A stretch of 30,567 bases of DNA from Nemertoderma westbladi (Eukaryota > Xenacoelomorpha > Nemertodermatida > Nemertodermatidae). Within the stretch, counting starts at the first letter, position 1. Every line of letters starts with the position of its first letter. The notes beneath the pieces are model-generated. The model was not told where the DNA came from. It was given only the letters and a program-made list of their open reading frames with translations, and ran no database searches. Where the stretch lies: contig JAUCBJ010000689.1 of NCBI GenBank assembly GCA_032718475.1, positions 1 to 30,567 of the forward strand, given 5' to 3'. Position numbers and translations under genes: made by a program. Of the stretch, positions 29,201 to 30,567 are shown in pieces.

Positions 29201-30567
29201 CTTCCTCTAAGAATAGAGAGATGGATCATGTATCTCCAAGAGTTCGACTACATAATTAAATACCGCCGTGGATCTAGTAACATAAGTGATTATCTCTCAA
29301 GGCATAAGAATATCCAATCTAACGAGAATTTCGCACCTGAGGCAGCTGATGATGACATCATTGCCAAATCTATAAGACACATGGTTGGGGAGTCCCTAGA
29401 TAGTGCTGTGACAGTCGAGGAGGTAAAAACTGCATCAGAAACTGCTTTTTGCGAATTAAAACAAGCCATTATATCTGGCAAATGGAACAATGAGACCCAA
29501 GCCAAGTTTAAGCCATTTTATATGATCCGAGATGAATTGTCTCTAATTGATAATATCGTAATGAGGGGGAATCGAATAGTAATACCGCCCCAACTTGAAC
29601 AGAGAGTTCTTAATGTTGGTCACAGTGCACACCAAGGGGTTGTTAAAACGAAATCACTCTTACGCAGATTTTGTTGGTTCCCTGGTATGGATAGACAAGT
29701 CGAATCATTGGTCGCAAACTGCCTCGCATGTCAATCAGTTGTGGTGAGTCATCATAGGGCCCCTCTGCAAATGACTCCATTGCCAAGTTACCCATTCCAA
29801 AAGGTTGCTGTGGACCACTGCGGGCCTTTTCCCACAGGCGACACGGCCCTCGTAATGATAGATGAATACAGCCGATACCCTGACATTGAATTTACAGGAA
29901 CATCATTCAAGGAAACAGCTGGGAAACTTAAGAAAATGTTCGCTGCACATGGCCACCCAGAGGTTGTTAAAACCGATAATGGCCCCCCTTACAACTCACA
30001 AAACTTCAAAAGGTTGGCCCAGGAACAGGGTTTCAAACATCAACGCATAACACCAGAACACCCAGAAGCAAACGGGGAAGTAGAACGCTTCAATCGTACT
30101 CTGAAAAAAACCATCCAATCAGCACGAATCGAAGGAAAAGATTGGAAAGAGGAATGTTATAACCTTCTTGATTCGTATCGGAATACGCCTCACACTTCAA
30201 CTGGTGTAGCACCGAATGACATCGTTAAATCATACACGGCACGGCACCGACTCCCAGTTCACATAAACCCTCCAGTAAATCAGGATCTATTATCTTCTGA
30301 CTGTAAAGCGAAAGAAAACATGAAATCATATGCAGAGAAACGACGAAATATTCGAGAAACTTCTGTTGAACCTGGAAATTACATATTAATCCGGCAACGA
30401 AGATTCAACAAGTTTACATCGCACTATGAACCGACACCTTACATTGTCACAGCAGTGAAAGGATCACGTGTTTCTGGAAGGCGCACTTCCGATGGGAGAT
30501 ATATCACTCGTAATATACAACATATCAAACCGATCTCACGATCTGCTCACATCCCACACGCACCAGC
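26291..30567 (+). CDS. Ty3/Gypsy retrotransposon Gag-Pol polyprotein (K02A2.6-like), open to the window end
   Basis: One uninterrupted frame of at least 1,425 codons from ATG 26291; it runs off the right edge. Gag comes first, with two zinc knuckles: C271-x2-C-x3-H-x4-C and C290-x2-C-x4-H-x4-C. The protease active-site Asp is D415, but in DSCC instead of the usual D[ST]G[AS]. Reverse transcriptase has D677 (SHLDLNNGYHQ) and D739-D740 (NISDDIIVFG). RNase H has D886, E927 and D954 (TDHKPLE). Integrase has an H1111/H1114 and C1144/C1147 zinc site, then D1175 (VDHCGPFP), D1229 (KTDNGPPYNS) and E1265 (GEVERFN), with the canonical 35-residue gap. Gag and Pol share one frame with no shift or stop. 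The order PR-RT-RH-IN places it in Ty3/Gypsy, and the wording resembles the K02A2.6-like group common in invertebrates. It appears recently inserted; the altered protease motif is the only doubtful catalytic site. Confidence 0.93.
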   Translation, partial: MGEAQAGGTSYHGLGIGKFTATDPLNSGKEFTKWLRSLERAMRLARFVDPETKLDALFYESGRSLEDIAEHLPNLPAIEPPRNAYQEVTDKLTEYFTPRRNVSHATMRFIDCSQFEDQSTVGYVVKLRELAVDCEFGDLPAVNRRLKEQVLSKGTNMRLKAKAIEQDWTIDEIVRHAKIMEDSKLQLADMSETTRLLQKVKLEETDKAEEAKKIQHRYSHLNMKTRFGNTRPGISPQSSGSQQNPHNERSQVDNNYRYSHRTNQAPQTERCLGCNKQHRGRYCPAHNSSCFICGHTGHWRTRCLQINPQMRPFQARGGRSNYRQQFHMNRPMGGPHYSKRIDGEDLEEQVFDETGTGTGDHYCSCVDDSYKEDPQFPDEDPDYFGEWCHKVSGDPFEDVSLQLKINGTLIWVEIDSCCSVTMMDAFTFNNLWPNAPRLHPPLRPAFTYCNHKIPIEGWFMAEISTKNASIQDRIMVVSGKSSSKPLISGKTALNLGILAVARKNHCFSNSPDSFGNFYNFNDIANELVFKKIDAEKSTNNADKNMLPMNIVHCNEIFRSTIGKYLHGQVELMIDTTVKPITQTPRKIPFCYQERLEQHLDKLLKEDIIEHAPTNIPTTWVSNIVCAPKPKDSDPNALRFCLDCRAANTAIYRNKNDLPTLDDILFAVTGSTVFSHLDLNNGYHQLELSAESRPITTFYTHLGNMRYKRLPFGIISAQDEFDRVIRRTISGITGARNISDDIIVFGKTAHDHDIALQLVLEALLSAGLTLKREKCEFRVSKTKFFGIILSKDGISPDPSKVQAIKDMRPPTCKEDVRSLLAMVGASRMFIPNFAILTAPLRELTKDDVPFIWNNDLMECFEAIRHCLSEHCLLGHFDPQSQTELHVDFHKTGIGAILVQLDNKTGEWIPKMYASRSTTGPESRYSQTEGECLAVRWGSDRFRLFLLGNPYTIITDHKPLEIMLSKKHPLKSLPLRIERWIMYLQEFDYIIKYRRGSSNISDYLSRHKNIQSNENFAPEAADDDIIAKSIRHMVGESLDSAVTVEEVKTASETAFCELKQAIISGKWNNETQAKFKPFYMIRDELSLIDNIVMRGNRIVIPPQLEQRVLNVGHSAHQGVVKTKSLLRRFCWFPGMDRQVESLVANCLACQSVVVSHHRAPLQMTPLPSYPFQKVAVDHCGPFPTGDTALVMIDEYSRYPDIEFTGTSFKETAGKLKKMFAAHGHPEVVKTDNGPPYNSQNFKRLAQEQGFKHQRITPEHPEANGEVERFNRTLKKTIQSARIEGKDWKEECYNLLDSYRNTPHTSTGVAPNDIVKSYTARHRLPVHINPPVNQDLLSSDCKAKENMKSYAEKRRNIRETSVEPGNYILIRQRRFNKFTSHYEPTPYIVTAVKGSRVSGRRTSDGRYITRNIQHIKPISRSAHIPHAP

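Overview
The window is nuclear DNA of an invertebrate animal. It is AT-rich between genes, dense in retrotransposons and satellites, and carries a metazoan BEL/Pao integrase, an animal-type Ty3/Gypsy element, a LINE reverse transcriptase and an SLC18B1-like transporter. No bacterial features (operons, ribosome-binding sites) were seen. The species cannot be fixed from sequence alone. Tandem-core mobile elements like those here are best known from bivalve molluscs ('pearl' elements) and other marine invertebrates, so a mollusc or an invertebrate deuterostome is a reasonable but weak guess.

Layout: (1) 1-~1855 is the 3' end of a BEL/Pao element: integrase, DUF5641 and a probable 3' LTR. (2) 2065-2326 holds two diverged copies of a hairpin-forming repeat. 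(3) 3153-7406 is a reading frame of 1,418 codons broken only by one TGA at 4146. It encodes a large unrecognised protein with a coiled coil, zinc knuckles and a very basic tail, Gag-like in its parts, with no polymerase, protease or integrase beside it. (4) 9160-~16298 holds three head-to-tail copies of a hairpin-led, non-autonomous element with an internal satellite. The first and third copies are nearly identical, their satellite period is almost exactly 146 bp, and nearly every unit carries a CCCTCTAGCGG-type sequence that reads as a CTCF-like site on the minus strand. (5) 16779-17023 is a foldback element with 59-bp arms. (6) 17490-19870 may be two exons of an unrecognised gene, whose intron holds C-rich and G-rich minisatellites in opposite orientation. 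(7) 21572-22885 (minus) is a full-length 12-helix MFS transporter in one exon. (8) 24822-26098 (minus) is a decayed LINE reverse transcriptase, apparently interrupted by (9) a Ty3/Gypsy element, 26099 to beyond the window end, whose gag-pol frame is open over the whole visible 4.3 kb.

Most of the window is therefore layered mobile DNA: a BEL tail, a possible Gag-like orphan, a Helitron-like satellite array, a foldback element, and a Gypsy inside a LINE. The MFS transporter is the only clearly recognisable host-type gene. The most novel candidates are the 3153-7406 protein and the 146-bp satellite with its repeated CTCF-like motif.
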